Numbered from the stretch's first letter, positions 1 through 8,495 are shown. The stretch is DNA of 39,260 bases from Peptoniphilaceae bacterium (GCA_022769085.1 JALEKO010000001.1:85135-124394); one strand, 5' to 3'. Notes: generated from the sequence alone by a model not told the origin. Numbers and translations: made by a program.

Positions 1-508
1 TTAATCTTGCATCAAGATTTGAAAGAGGTTCATCAAGAAGAAGAATTTTTGGATTTTGAACTAGTGCCCTTGCAATAGCAACCCTTTGTTGTTGACCACC
101 TGAAAGAGATGAAGGGAATTTGTCTTCAATATCTTTAATATCTGTCATTTCCATAAAAATTTGTACTTTTTTTATAGCATCTTCTCTTTTCATTTTGTTT
201 TTTCCAACTCTTAATGGAAAAATTACATTGTCAATTACATTCATATGTGGATAAAGAGAATAATTTTGAAAAACCATTCCTATATTTCTGTCTTTAGGAT
301 GAAGATTTATAATATTTTTTTCATCAAAAAATATTTCACCATCAGTTGGGTCTAAAAGCCCTGCTATAATATTTAGCATTGTAGATTTACCACAACCTGA
401 AGGTCCAAGAAGACAAACTAATTCTCCATCTTCAATTTCAAGATTTACATTTTTTAAAGCTTCATACTTGTTGTCGTAAACTTTTTTTAAATTTTTTACA
501 GTAATCAC
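1..508 (-). CDS. Sugar-type ABC transporter ATP-binding protein (MalK/UgpC-like), 3' part missing
   Basis: This is the ATPase subunit of an ABC importer and energises uptake on the cytoplasmic face. The visible 169 codons contain Walker A (GPSGCGKST, about residues 36-44), the Q-loop region ([13 protein letters not shown]), the ABC signature ([15 protein letters not shown]) and Walker B followed by the D-loop ([14 protein letters not shown]). LYPHM and SNLDA are typical of the carbohydrate (CUT1) ATPases. The gene runs off the left edge, so the C-terminal regulatory domain is not visible. I chose the GTG at 508 because AAAGGA lies just upstream and the nearby ATG is out of frame. A solute-binding protein of the same transporter class lies at 1823-3094, so they may work together, but no permease is in the window. 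The general function is secure; the substrate is unknown. Confidence 0.95.
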   Translation of the reverse strand, partial: MITVKNLKKVYDNKYEALKNVNLEIEDGELVCLLGPSGCGKSTMLNIIAGLLDPTDGEIFFDEKNIINLHPKDRNIGMVFQNYSLYPHMNVIDNVIFPLRVGKNKMKREDAIKKVQIFMEMTDIKDIEDKFPSSLSGGQQQRVAIARALVQNPKILLLDEPLSNLDARL

Positions 509-667
509 TTGTTTTTCCTTTCATGTTAAAAATAAATTTTTAATTTGTTTTACGATATCATTTTATCACAGTTAAAAAACTTTTAAAATTTAATTTATGT
601 TAAAATTTTTTAAAAAAGCATCAAAATGTTTTCATCTTCCATGGGTATAAAGAAAAGGGGGTGAAAT

Positions 668-1762
668 ATGAAAATACTTGTTGCTTTTGAATCTTTCTTT
701 AATTTTATAAATTCAAGAGAGGTGGGAAGTTACATAAAAAAAGAACTTCAAGAAGATACCGTACAGATGCTACCAGTAATTGATGGAGGTGAAGGTTCAG
801 TTGAAGTTCTAAAGCAAGCACTTGATGCACGATATGAATATGCAAATGTAAGAGGACCAAAGGGTGATGTTGTCACAGCAAGATATGCTGTAAAAGGTGA
901 ATTTTGTGTGATGGAAATGGCTGAAGCCTGCGGACTTAATCTTGTAGATCCTGATGAAAGAGACATACTTAATTCAACTTCAATGGGTCTTGGAGAAATG
1001 ATAAGTGATTCACTCAATAAAGGTGCAAGAGATTTTATAATTGGAGTAGGAGATTCTGCCACAAATGATTTAGGAATAGGAATGTTATATTCTTTAGGTG
1101 CAAGATTTCTCGATAAAAATGGAAATAGTTTAAGACCTCTTGCAAAGAATTTGGGTTTTATTGAAGATATAGATTTAAATGGACTAGACAAAAGAATTTT
1201 CGATTCGACAATAAGAGTTGCATGTAATATAGATAATCCTCTTTTAGGCGAAAATGGAGCTGCAAAAAGAGCAAAAATAAAAGGTGCAAGTAAAAAAGAA
1301 ATTGAATTTTTAGAAGAAAGTGCAATAAAATTTACCGATATGGTTGAAAGAAAATTAATGTATAGCACAAAAAATTTTCCTCAAGCAGGTGCAGGAGGTG
1401 GAGTGGGTTATGCATTTTTAACATTTTTAAATGCATCAATTCAAAGGAGCATTGACTTAATTCTTGAAATTGTCGATTTTAAAACTCTAATTAAAGACAT
1501 AGATCTTGTAATTATTGGTGAAAAGCTTGATGATTTTAAAGACTCTCCAAGCCTTGAAATAGCAAAAAGAGCAAAAAAATTTAAACCAGATGCAAAAGTT
1601 GTATTTATTGGTGAAAAAATAAAAGAAGATTTTAAAAAGCCTTTAGAAATAGATTCGGTTTTTCCAATAAGCTTTTTTGAAATTGATTCAAAAAAAGATA
1701 AAGATTTTTATTTAAAATCTTTATCTAAACTTGTAAGACAAATTAGAAATTTGGTAAATTAA
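668..1762 (+). CDS. Glycerate kinase, GlxK/GarK type
   Basis: Predicted to phosphorylate D-glycerate with ATP, feeding 2- or 3-phosphoglycerate into glycolysis in the cytoplasm. The 364-residue length fits the family. Family blocks seen are PVIDGGEGS (about residue 36), GDSATNDLGIGML (about 127) with the following GARFLD, and the glycine-rich GAGGGVGYAF (about 242). The N-terminal block, normally DSFKGS followed by a small-residue stretch, reads ESFFNFINS here, so one substrate-site loop has diverged. The start has a strong GGGGGTG ribosome binding site. The gene sits between a divergent sugar ABC ATPase and a sugar-binding protein, which suggests a small carbohydrate-use locus. I saw no hairpin after it. 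Family assignment is firm; activity is less sure because of the altered N-terminal loop. Confidence 0.85.
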   Translation: MKILVAFESFFNFINSREVGSYIKKELQEDTVQMLPVIDGGEGSVEVLKQALDARYEYANVRGPKGDVVTARYAVKGEFCVMEMAEACGLNLVDPDERDILNSTSMGLGEMISDSLNKGARDFIIGVGDSATNDLGIGMLYSLGARFLDKNGNSLRPLAKNLGFIEDIDLNGLDKRIFDSTIRVACNIDNPLLGENGAAKRAKIKGASKKEIEFLEESAIKFTDMVERKLMYSTKNFPQAGAGGGVGYAFLTFLNASIQRSIDLILEIVDFKTLIKDIDLVIIGEKLDDFKDSPSLEIAKRAKKFKPDAKVVFIGEKIKEDFKKPLEIDSVFPISFFEIDSKKDKDFYLKSLSKLVRQIRNLVN

Positions 1763-1765
1763 TTA

Positions 1766-1793
1766 TTTCACTTAAACATAACTTTGGTATAAT
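1766..1793 (+). promoter_or_regulatory. Putative sigma-A promoter for the solute-binding protein gene
   Basis: A perfect TATAAT at 1788-1793 is preceded by TTTCAC at 1766-1771 with a 16-base spacer. It lies about 30 bases before the ribosome binding site of the solute-binding protein, so that gene probably has its own transcript. Confidence 0.5.
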
Positions 1794-1822
1794 GAAACTG
1801 TAAATAAATACTTGGAGGTATT

Positions 1823-3094
1823 ATGAAAAAGACAAAAATTTTTTCTACATTAATGGCAACTGCTTTTGCTTTTCTTTTTGCAGTTTCACCTGTTAATGCA
1901 AGTAGTGAAGAGGCAAAAGAAAATACAAAGGAAAATGAAACACTTGATGTAGCTGACGGAACTGAAGTTGTTTTTTGGCATGCAATGAATGCTGAACAGG
2001 GAAAAGAACTTGAAAAATTAACAAAAGATTTCATGAAAAAATACCCAAATGTAAAAATCACACTTCAAAACCAGACAGACTATGGTAGTTTATCACAAAA
2101 ACTTGTTGCAACATCGCAAAGTCCTAAAGATCTTCCAACAATTACTCAGGCATATCCAAATTGGCTTTATGATATGATAAGCCACGATATGGTTGTTGAT
2201 TTAACAGACAAAGTTAAAACCGACATAACAGACTGGGATTTAGTTGTAGAAGGCCTTAGAAACGGAGTAACAATTGATTCAAAAGTTTATGGAATTCCTT
2301 TCAATAAATCTACAGAAGTAATTTGGTATAACAAAGATGTATTTGATAAAGCAGGAGTTGAAGTGCCAAAAACTTTTGAAGAATTAAAAGAAGTTTCAAA
2401 AAAAATAACTGAAAAAACAGGAATGGTTGCATGTGGATTTGACTCACTTACAAACTTCTTTGAAGCTTATTTAAATAGTAAGGGAATAGCATTTGACGAA
2501 AAAGTAGATTTTTCAAGTCCTGAAGTTTTAGAAGCTGTAAATTATTACATTGACGGAATAAAAGAAGGATACTTCAGAATTGCAGGAACTGACAAATATC
2601 TTTCAGGACCAATGTCAAATGAACAACTTGCAATGTACATCGGTTCAAATGCAGGAGAAACTTATGTAAAAGAAGGTGCCGAAGGCAAATTTGATTATGA
2701 AGTTGCACCATATCCTTCAGAATCATCAATTCAACAAGGTACTGATTTATATATGTTTTCAAATGCAACAGAAGATCAACAAAAAGCTGCTTTAGCATAT
2801 ATGAATTTCCTTATTTCAAAAGATAACCAAATTGAATGGGGAATTAAAACAGGTTATATTCCTGTAAAAACATCTGCAATAGAAGATGAAAAATATACAA
2901 AAAGCGATTCTAAAATAGCTGGCGTTTTAAAAGATGCAACAAAGAGTTTATTTTCTGCTCCTGTAAAGAAAGGCTCTCAACAGGCATATAATGACGTAGG
3001 CTCAATGCTTGAACAACTTCTTTCAAACCCTAAGAATGATGTTGAAAAAACTTTGAAAGATTTTCAATCAACTTATGATTCAGCTTGGAAATAA
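1823..3094 (+). CDS. Extracellular solute-binding protein, family 1 (sugar ABC transporter), without lipobox
   Basis: Binds a solute, probably a sugar or glycerol-phosphate-like compound, outside the membrane and hands it to an ABC importer. Residues 1-26 form a signal peptide (charged KKTK start, hydrophobic core, AxA-type end VNA-SS). The mature part begins with an acidic linker, then VVFWHAMNAEQGK, the FWHAM block being common in UgpB/MalE-like proteins; GIPFNKSTEVIWYNKD is another family block. The 423-residue length is normal. There is no cysteine at the signal peptide end, so the usual Gram-positive lipid anchor is absent. The start has a TTGGAGGT ribosome binding site. Permease genes are not adjacent. 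The class is certain; the ligand is not predictable. Confidence 0.92.
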   Translation: MKKTKIFSTLMATAFAFLFAVSPVNASSEEAKENTKENETLDVADGTEVVFWHAMNAEQGKELEKLTKDFMKKYPNVKITLQNQTDYGSLSQKLVATSQSPKDLPTITQAYPNWLYDMISHDMVVDLTDKVKTDITDWDLVVEGLRNGVTIDSKVYGIPFNKSTEVIWYNKDVFDKAGVEVPKTFEELKEVSKKITEKTGMVACGFDSLTNFFEAYLNSKGIAFDEKVDFSSPEVLEAVNYYIDGIKEGYFRIAGTDKYLSGPMSNEQLAMYIGSNAGETYVKEGAEGKFDYEVAPYPSESSIQQGTDLYMFSNATEDQQKAALAYMNFLISKDNQIEWGIKTGYIPVKTSAIEDEKYTKSDSKIAGVLKDATKSLFSAPVKKGSQQAYNDVGSMLEQLLSNPKNDVEKTLKDFQSTYDSAWK

Positions 3095-3117
3095 AAAATA
3101 ATTTTTAAAATCCATAA

Positions 3118-3153
3118 AAGTCCAATTTGCAATAAGCAAGTTGGGCTTTTTTA
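3118..3153 (+). terminator. Rho-independent terminator after the solute-binding protein gene
   Basis: A 13-base arm (AAGTCCAATTTGC) pairs with GCAAGTTGGGCTT, with two G-T wobbles, around an AATAA loop, followed by a T run. Confidence 0.9.
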
Positions 3154-3202
3154 TATATTGTAAAAAAATGTATAGTATTAAAAAAATGAAAGAAGAAATA
3201 TT

Positions 3203-3856
3203 ATGAAAAATAAAAAAATAACTTACGCTTTAATAATTATAAATCTAATAGTTTTTGCTTTAATGGAAATAACAGGTTCAAGTACCGACACAAAAACTCT
3301 TTTAAAATTTGGTGCAATGTTTAAACCATTAATTTTTTATGGACAATATTTTAGATTTATAACGCCTATTTTTGTACACATAGGTTTAATTCATTTACTT
3401 ATGAATTCTTATTCTCTTTATATATTAGGACCTGCATTTGAAAGTCTTTATGGAAGTTTTAAATTTTTAATAATATATATTTTATCTGGAATAATGGGAA
3501 ATATATTAAGCTTTGCATTAGCAGATTCTCTTTCAATTTCAGCAGGAGCATCAACATCTCTTTATGGACTTTTTGGTTTAGCATTGGGCTTTACAATTTT
3601 TTATAGAAATGAACCATATTTAAAAAGATTTGGAAAAAGCTTTTTAATTGTAATAATTATAAATATATTTTATTCCATAACAAATTCATCAATAGGGATT
3701 TTTGGACATTTAGGTGGTCTTTTAGGTGGATTTTTACTTTCAGGAATTTTTTCGGTTAGAACAGTAAAAATAAAAAGTTTAATAAAAATAGTAAACATAA
3801 TATTATTTATTTCACTTTCACTTGTACTTTTATATGTTGGATTTATAAATGTATAA
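3203..3856 (+). CDS. Rhomboid-family intramembrane serine protease
   Basis: Cleaves transmembrane segments of other membrane proteins within the bilayer. The 217-residue protein is almost entirely hydrophobic with about six or seven membrane segments. Diagnostic rhomboid blocks are present: the first-loop histidine motif IHLLMNSYSLYILGP (about residues 68-82), the catalytic serine motif AGASTSLYGLFG (about 113-124, nucleophile in GAS), and the catalytic histidine motif GHLGGLLGG (about 172-180). The usual GASG reads GAST, a small change next to the nucleophile. The gene stands alone: a terminator lies before it, and a long non-coding gap follows. The ribosome binding site is GAAAGAAG. No natural substrate can be inferred. 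Confidence 0.92.
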   Translation: MKNKKITYALIIINLIVFALMEITGSSTDTKTLLKFGAMFKPLIFYGQYFRFITPIFVHIGLIHLLMNSYSLYILGPAFESLYGSFKFLIIYILSGIMGNILSFALADSLSISAGASTSLYGLFGLALGFTIFYRNEPYLKRFGKSFLIVIIINIFYSITNSSIGIFGHLGGLLGGFLLSGIFSVRTVKIKSLIKIVNIILFISLSLVLLYVGFINV

Positions 3857-4074
3857 AATTTCAAAAAATTAACTCATAAGTAGTTTTCATTTATAATTTC
3901 AAAGTAAATAAAAATAAATAATAAAAATGAAAGAAAAAAATTTGACTGTAAATAATTAAGTAAAAAAGTTTATGTAACAATTAAAAAATCGAAGTGATAA
4001 ATAAAGTTATGAAAATAAAAATTATCTACTATAAAAATCTTTTAAACATTAGAATATTTAAAGATATAAGGTGA

Positions 4075-4091
4075 ATATATATATATATATA
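4075..4091. repeat. (AT)8 dinucleotide tract
   Basis: Eight and a half consecutive AT units end three bases before TATAAT (4094-4099). Dinucleotide tracts of this kind can change length by slippage during replication. The tract would lie in the spacer of a promoter using that -10. Confidence 0.9.
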
Positions 4092-4093
4092 GG

Positions 4094-4099
4094 TATAAT
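4094..4099 (+). promoter_or_regulatory. Candidate -10 element for the surface-polymer operon
   Basis: A perfect TATAAT follows the AT tract. The hexamer 17 bases upstream (GTGAAT) is a poor -35, so the promoter call is tentative. If used, it would give a leader of about 190 bases before the first gene. Confidence 0.3.
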
Positions 4100-4298
4100 A
4101 GCAAAAGAATACATTGTTATTTATGATACTTGAGTTCAAAAGAATATAGAAAATTAGAACTGATTTCATCTACTAATTTGCTTGTTCGAATTTTAAATTG
4201 TACTAAAAAGCATTTACATATCATATTATAATTATGAATAGTTTATGCAAAATATATATTGTTTTTTGTATTTTATTAAATAATTTTAAGGAGAAATT

Positions 4299-4979
4299 AT
4301 GTTAGAAAAAGAAATTGATTTGATAGAATTGTGGGAGATTATAAAGAAAAATTTAATCAAAATTATTTTTATCGGCATTTTATTTGCAATAGCTATGTTT
4401 GCTATTTCTAAATTTTTAATAAGCCCAAAGTATCAATCCTATGTATCGCTTATAGTTAATAAAGAAGAAGATAGGTCTAATAATGATGGCATACAATTAA
4501 ATGATGTTCAATTAAATCAAAAGTTGGTTGGCACATATACAGAAATTATTAAAACGAGAGGTATTGCCGAAATAGTTATAAAAAATTTAGGATTAGACTT
4601 AAGCTATGAAGATTTTATTTCTATGATTTCTGTAAATTCTAAAAATGATACAGAAATTTTTGAAGTTAGTGTTAAAGATACCATTCCCGAAAGGGCTAGT
4701 GATATAGCTAATGAAACTTCTAAGGTTTTTAAAGATTCAATAGTAAAAATTATGAATGTAGATAATGTGCAAATCCTTGATAAGGCAATAGTTCCAGAAA
4801 AACCTTATTCACCAAATATAATAAGAAATGCAGTTATTGGTTTTTTATTTGGAATAATGGTAAGCATGTTTACTTCAATAATAAGGTTTTTGACGGACAC
4901 AAGAATAAAATCCAGTGAAGATATTACAAATGAGTTTGGACTGCCTGTAATAGGAATTATACCAGACAAAAAAATATAG
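4299..4979 (+). CDS. cpsC: Polysaccharide co-polymerase, CpsC/CapA (Wzd) type, Wzz domain
   Basis: Controls chain length of a Wzy-made polymer and, in Gram-positives, activates the separate BY-kinase from the membrane. The 226 residues have the expected topology: a short cytoplasmic start with the Wzz signature, TM1 at about 20-40, an external domain, a proline-rich stretch (VPEKPYSPN) and TM2 at about 176-197, then a cytoplasmic tail (SSEDITNEFGLPVIGIIPD) that contacts the kinase in the family. The start has TAAGGAG eight bases upstream. It is the first gene of the operon, with 8 bases to cpsD. CpsC plus CpsD as separate proteins is the Gram-positive arrangement; proteobacteria fuse them. 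Confidence 0.93.
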   Translation: MLEKEIDLIELWEIIKKNLIKIIFIGILFAIAMFAISKFLISPKYQSYVSLIVNKEEDRSNNDGIQLNDVQLNQKLVGTYTEIIKTRGIAEIVIKNLGLDLSYEDFISMISVNSKNDTEIFEVSVKDTIPERASDIANETSKVFKDSIVKIMNVDNVQILDKAIVPEKPYSPNIIRNAVIGFLFGIMVSMFTSIIRFLTDTRIKSSEDITNEFGLPVIGIIPDKKI

Positions 4980-4987
4980 GAGAAAAT

Positions 4988-5647
4988 ATGGCAAAAAAGA
5001 AAGGCTATTATTACAATTCATCAGCTTATGAAGAAGCTATTAGAACATTAAGAACAAATATACAATTTTCGGATGTTGACAAAAAAATAAAAAAAATACT
5101 TATAACATCATCTGTTCCAAATGAGGGAAAAACCACTGTATCGATAAACTTAGCTAAATCTTTTGCAAAAAATAATTTCAAAGTTTTACTAATTGACTGT
5201 GATCTTAGAAATCCATCAGTAAATAAAGAACTAAAAATAGAAAATAATGTGGGACTTACAAATGTTCTGCTAAAAAAGAGAGATTTAGCAAGTGCTATTA
5301 TGAAAGATTACGATGAAAAAAATTTAGACATATTACTTAGTGGCCCTATACCACCAAATCCTGCAGAAATCTTATCATCTAACGCTATGAAAAATACTAT
5401 AAAAGAATTAGAAGAAAAATATGACTATATAATAATGGATACTCCTCCTACAGGAATTATTACTGATGCAGCTATATTATCTACAATTAGCGATGGAGTA
5501 ATCTTTGTTGCAAGAGAAAACTATACAAAAAAAGAACAAATAGGCGCTGCTATAGAAAGTATTTATAAAGTTGGCGGTAGATTCATAGGCGTTGTTATGA
5601 CATTTGCAAAAAATGAAAACTCAAAATACGGTGGCTATTATAAGTAG
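4988..5647 (+). CDS. cpsD: Bacterial tyrosine kinase, CpsD/CapB (Wze) type
   Basis: Autophosphorylating BY-kinase that works with CpsC to control polymer assembly. Seen are the substrate-switch region (SAYEEAIRTLRTNI, about residues 13-26), Walker A (PNEGKTT, about 43-49), Walker A' (LLIDCDLRNPS, about 70-80) and Walker B (YIIMDTPPTG). The C-terminus KYGGYYK has three tyrosines in the last six positions, the expected autophosphorylation cluster, shorter than in many streptococcal homologues. The ribosome binding site is TAGGAG. It lies between its activator CpsC and the phosphatase CpsB, the classic order apart from CpsB coming third. Confidence 0.95.
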   Translation: MAKKKGYYYNSSAYEEAIRTLRTNIQFSDVDKKIKKILITSSVPNEGKTTVSINLAKSFAKNNFKVLLIDCDLRNPSVNKELKIENNVGLTNVLLKKRDLASAIMKDYDEKNLDILLSGPIPPNPAEILSSNAMKNTIKELEEKYDYIIMDTPPTGIITDAAILSTISDGVIFVARENYTKKEQIGAAIESIYKVGGRFIGVVMTFAKNENSKYGGYYK

Positions 5648-5657
5648 GAGATAAAAA

Positions 5658-6446
5658 ATGTATGATATTCATTGTCACTTGATTTATGGTGAAGATGATG
5701 GATCAAGAAGTATCGAAGAATCAATAGAAATGATAAAGATTTATAAAAGTATGGGCTATGATGGTTCTATCTTAACACCTCACTACGATGAAGGAAGGTT
5801 TCTAGTTACTTCAGAAAAAACAATTGAGAAAATTGGTCTTATAAAAGAAAAGCTAAATAAAGAAAATATCGAATTTGAATTATTTACGGGAAATGAAATT
5901 CAAATAGATGAAAACACGATAAATCTTATTAAAAATAATAAAGTTTTGAGATTAAATAATTCCAGATATATTCTTTGTGAACTTCCATTTTCAACTAAAC
6001 CACTATATGCAAAAGAAATTTTTTACAAAATGCAACTTGAAGGACGGATTCCAATTATTGCCCATCCAGAAAGATATAGTTATATAAAAAGTGATATAGA
6101 ATACTTTAGTAATTTTATTAAAAGCGGTTGTCTTCTTCAATTAAATCTTTCATCTTTAACTTCAAATTCATTAAGTTCTATATCAAAAGAACTATTAGAA
6201 AGAAATATGATTCATTTTGTAGCTACAGATTCACATCAAAGTAAGTGGAGAAATCCAAATGTAAAAGATGAGTTAGATATATTAAAAGATTTAGTAGGTG
6301 ATGAAAAATTTGTACAATTAACCGCCACAAATCCTAAAAAAGTGATAAAAGATCAATTTATATCAAGCGATTATGATAAGGTAATAAAACTATCAGATGA
6401 AGTATATAAGAAAAAGAAAAAAAGATGGTTTAAATTTTGGGGGTAA
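5658..6446 (+). CDS. cpsB: PHP-domain protein-tyrosine phosphatase, CpsB/YwqE (Wzh) type
   Basis: Manganese-dependent phosphatase that removes phosphate from the CpsD tyrosine cluster and so resets the control cycle. PHP metal-site blocks are present: DIHCHLIYGEDDGS at residues 3-16, LTPHYDEGRF at about 39-48, GNEIQID at about 79-85, IIAHPERY at about 132-139 and the C-terminal VATDSHQSKWR at about 188-198. Length (262) is normal. The tail is lysine-rich with aromatics (KKKKKRWFKFWG) and could touch the membrane. The ribosome binding site is TAGGAG. The next gene begins four bases after its stop. Confidence 0.94.
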   Translation: MYDIHCHLIYGEDDGSRSIEESIEMIKIYKSMGYDGSILTPHYDEGRFLVTSEKTIEKIGLIKEKLNKENIEFELFTGNEIQIDENTINLIKNNKVLRLNNSRYILCELPFSTKPLYAKEIFYKMQLEGRIPIIAHPERYSYIKSDIEYFSNFIKSGCLLQLNLSSLTSNSLSSISKELLERNMIHFVATDSHQSKWRNPNVKDELDILKDLVGDEKFVQLTATNPKKVIKDQFISSDYDKVIKLSDEVYKKKKKRWFKFWG

Positions 6447-6449
6447 GCT

Positions 6450-6902
6450 TTGAGAGGTAAAAAATATACCATAGCTTTAATGTTTGCTTTTTCATTTTTG
6501 TTATCATCTTGCAAAGAGCAAGAACATTATGAAAGCAAGAATTTGTCAATAAAAAGTGTTTTTGACAATATGAGTTTGGATGATGACAAAAAAAATACCA
6601 ATAACATTAGTGTTAAAGATAAAGACAAACAAGAAAGTAAAAAAATCGAAGAAAAAAAAGAAGATGATGAAGATAATAACGAAAATGAAAAAAATAATGA
6701 TGAGCAAAAAGAAGAAAAGTTTATCTTAAAAGATGTTGTAAACATGAGATCTACTCCTGAAATTGCTGACAATGTAGTTAGGCAATTAGATGTAGGAACA
6801 GAAATAAAAATATTAGAAAAAAACATCGGTTCAGACAAAAAATGGATGAAGATAGAATATAATAATGAAATTTATTATATGAGTATGGAAATTTTAAACT
6901 AA
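6450..6902 (+). CDS. Small lipoprotein with C-terminal bacterial SH3 domain
   Basis: A predicted surface lipoprotein of 150 residues with an unknown role. It starts at TTG, supported by GGGGG about seven bases upstream at the end of cpsB; no ATG gives a complete signal peptide. Residues 1-21 form a lipoprotein signal ending FLLSSC, followed by a strongly charged, Lys/Glu/Asp/Asn-rich linker (about 22-90). The last 60 residues match a bacterial SH3 domain: VVNMRSTPEI (about 95-104), VRQLDVGTEIKIL and WMKIEYNNEIYYM. SH3b domains usually bind cell wall peptides. Its place between the phosphatase and the LCP enzyme suggests it tethers or senses at the wall where the polymer is attached; that is inference. 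Confidence 0.8.
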   Translation: MRGKKYTIALMFAFSFLLSSCKEQEHYESKNLSIKSVFDNMSLDDDKKNTNNISVKDKDKQESKKIEEKKEDDEDNNENEKNNDEQKEEKFILKDVVNMRSTPEIADNVVRQLDVGTEIKILEKNIGSDKKWMKIEYNNEIYYMSMEILN

Positions 6903-6964
6903 AAAGTATAAATTTAAAACTTTTTACAGAAGTTAAAAATTTATAGATGTAAATAGAGGAAAAA

Positions 6965-8386
6965 ATGAGTAAAAAAATAGCAAAAATATTTTTTGTTCTA
7001 AGTCTAATAGCAAGTCTTGTATTGTTTGTTACTATATTTGTAAATGGAATTTTTCCACAAAAATATAGGCTTTTATTACTAGTAATTTTAATATTATTTG
7101 AAATCATTTTATTTATGCTCCTAAAAAAAGAAAATAAAGTAGCGATAATTTTGATAATTGTTATATCTTCATTTTTGATATTAATTAATTCATTTGCAAG
7201 TTATTATATTTTACAAGGAGTAAATGTAATAGAAAGTATCAATGAGAATCAGAAAAAAGAAGAAAAAAATTTCTCACTTATAGTTTTAAAAGATTCTTCA
7301 TATAAAAATATTGATGATGTAAAAAATGAAAATATAAAAGTAGCTATAAATCAAGATAAAGAAAATATAAAAAGTTACGAAAATTTATTGTCTAAGGAAA
7401 AAAATATAAAATTAAATATTGAAAATTCAAAAACTTATATAAATGCCGCAAAAGAACTTATGGCAAAAAAAGCGAATGTAATTTTGCTAAATGAGGCATA
7501 TAGGTCAATAATAAATGATCAAATAGAAGGATTTGATGAAAAAACTAGAGTAATAGACATATTAACAGAAGAAATAGATGCAAAAGATATAAGAAAAAAA
7601 GTGGACAAAGATATATCATTTAATGTATTTATAAGTGGTATAGACACATATGGACAACTAAGTAAAGTTTCAAGATCTGATGTAAATTTAATATTAACAA
7701 TAAATCCCAAAACAGGAAAAATGCTTATTACAACAATTCCAAGAGATTCTTATGTAAAAATTGCAGGAGGAGGACAAAATCAAGAAGATAAGTTAACACA
7801 TGCAGGTATCTATGGAATAGAATCATCAGTAAAAACATTAGAAAATCTGTTTGATATAGATATAAACTATTATGCAAGGGTAAATTTTTCAACATTTATG
7901 CAAGTTATAGATGTATTAGATGGAGTAGATGTATATAACAATCAAGCATTTTCAACAGAAATTTATGATTTCCCAGAAGGAACTATTCACCTTGACGGAC
8001 AAAAAGCTCTAGCCTTTGCTAGAGAAAGATATAGCCTTAAAAGGGGAGATTTAGATAGGGGATTAAATCAAGAAAAAGTTTTAAAAGCTATAATAGAAAA
8101 GTCTTTATCTCCATCTATGCTATTAAATTATAATAGTTTTTTAGATATAGTCATAAATTCCACAGATACAAATATGCAAAAAGATAAAATTATAGAATTA
8201 ATAAATGGTCAAATTGATTCTGGTAAAACTTGGGATATTCAAACAACAGAAGTTACAGGAGTAGGTCAAATGGGATTAAAGTCATTTGCCATGCCAGATG
8301 CAAATTTATATATGCATGTTTTAGATGAAAAAAGCATAAATGATGTTTCTAAAAAAATAAAAAATACAATTAGTGGTAATGAATAA
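6965..8386 (+). CDS. LCP (LytR-CpsA-Psr) family polymer-to-cell-wall ligase
   Basis: Transfers a lipid-linked polymer to peptidoglycan on the outer face of the membrane. The N-terminus has three hydrophobic segments (about residues 5-25, 35-55 and 60-82), as in CpsA, then an accessory domain (about 90-210) and the LCP catalytic domain (about 220-390). LCP blocks seen are NVFISGIDTYG, SRSDVNLILTINPKTGK, TTIPRDSYV (arginine that binds pyrophosphate), KLTHAGIYG, LDGQKALAFARERY and GDLDRGLNQEKV. Length (473) fits the three-TM CpsA class. It sits in the same direction as the control genes, 62 bases after the SH3 lipoprotein, with AGAGGAAAAA upstream. A gap of 164 bases separates it from the sugar genes. 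Confidence 0.94.
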   Translation: MSKKIAKIFFVLSLIASLVLFVTIFVNGIFPQKYRLLLLVILILFEIILFMLLKKENKVAIILIIVISSFLILINSFASYYILQGVNVIESINENQKKEEKNFSLIVLKDSSYKNIDDVKNENIKVAINQDKENIKSYENLLSKEKNIKLNIENSKTYINAAKELMAKKANVILLNEAYRSIINDQIEGFDEKTRVIDILTEEIDAKDIRKKVDKDISFNVFISGIDTYGQLSKVSRSDVNLILTINPKTGKMLITTIPRDSYVKIAGGGQNQEDKLTHAGIYGIESSVKTLENLFDIDINYYARVNFSTFMQVIDVLDGVDVYNNQAFSTEIYDFPEGTIHLDGQKALAFARERYSLKRGDLDRGLNQEKVLKAIIEKSLSPSMLLNYNSFLDIVINSTDTNMQKDKIIELINGQIDSGKTWDIQTTEVTGVGQMGLKSFAMPDANLYMHVLDEKSINDVSKKIKNTISGNE

Positions 8387-8417
8387 TAATATTTTTGTGT
8401 ATGTGAAGGTAAAAATA

Positions 8418-8495
8418 ATGAAAACATTAGTTAAACTATCAAATAAAAGATTTGCATTTGTAATAGCTTATAATTACTTAAACTCTAAGCTATAA
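8418..8495 (+). other. Possible 25-codon small reading frame in the gap before the sugar genes
   Basis: An ATG with GAAGGT eight bases upstream opens a 25-codon frame (MKTLVKLSNKRF..., ending LNSKL). A 7-base inverted repeat (TAGCTTA / TAAGCTA) overlaps its end. I recognise no family, and the length is within chance for such AT-rich DNA. It could equally be a remnant or part of a leader. Confidence 0.2.

Larger units (their letters stand above)
3857..4298. other. Long AT-rich intergenic region upstream of the surface-polymer operon
   Basis: These 442 bases contain no credible gene. They hold an (AT)8 dinucleotide tract directly before a TATAAT, and a second TATAAT at 4227-4232 without a well-spaced -35. 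One or both could drive the polymer operon. There is no hairpin with a T run after the rhomboid gene, so read-through is possible. A 21-codon ATG frame near 4010 lacks supporting signals. Confidence 0.6.

Noticed and set aside
748-1368. 206-codon minus-strand frame opposite the glycerate kinase
   Set aside because: It has no family likeness or ribosome binding site and lies fully inside a well-supported gene.
3890-4260. Possible remnant gene or insertion sequence end in the gap before the polymer operon
   Set aside because: No terminal inverted repeats, target duplication or protein likeness could be seen in any frame.
8464-8493. Inverted repeat TAGCTTA / TAAGCTA as a terminator after the LCP gene
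   Set aside because: No T run follows and the loop is long, so it does not fit a Rho-independent terminator.
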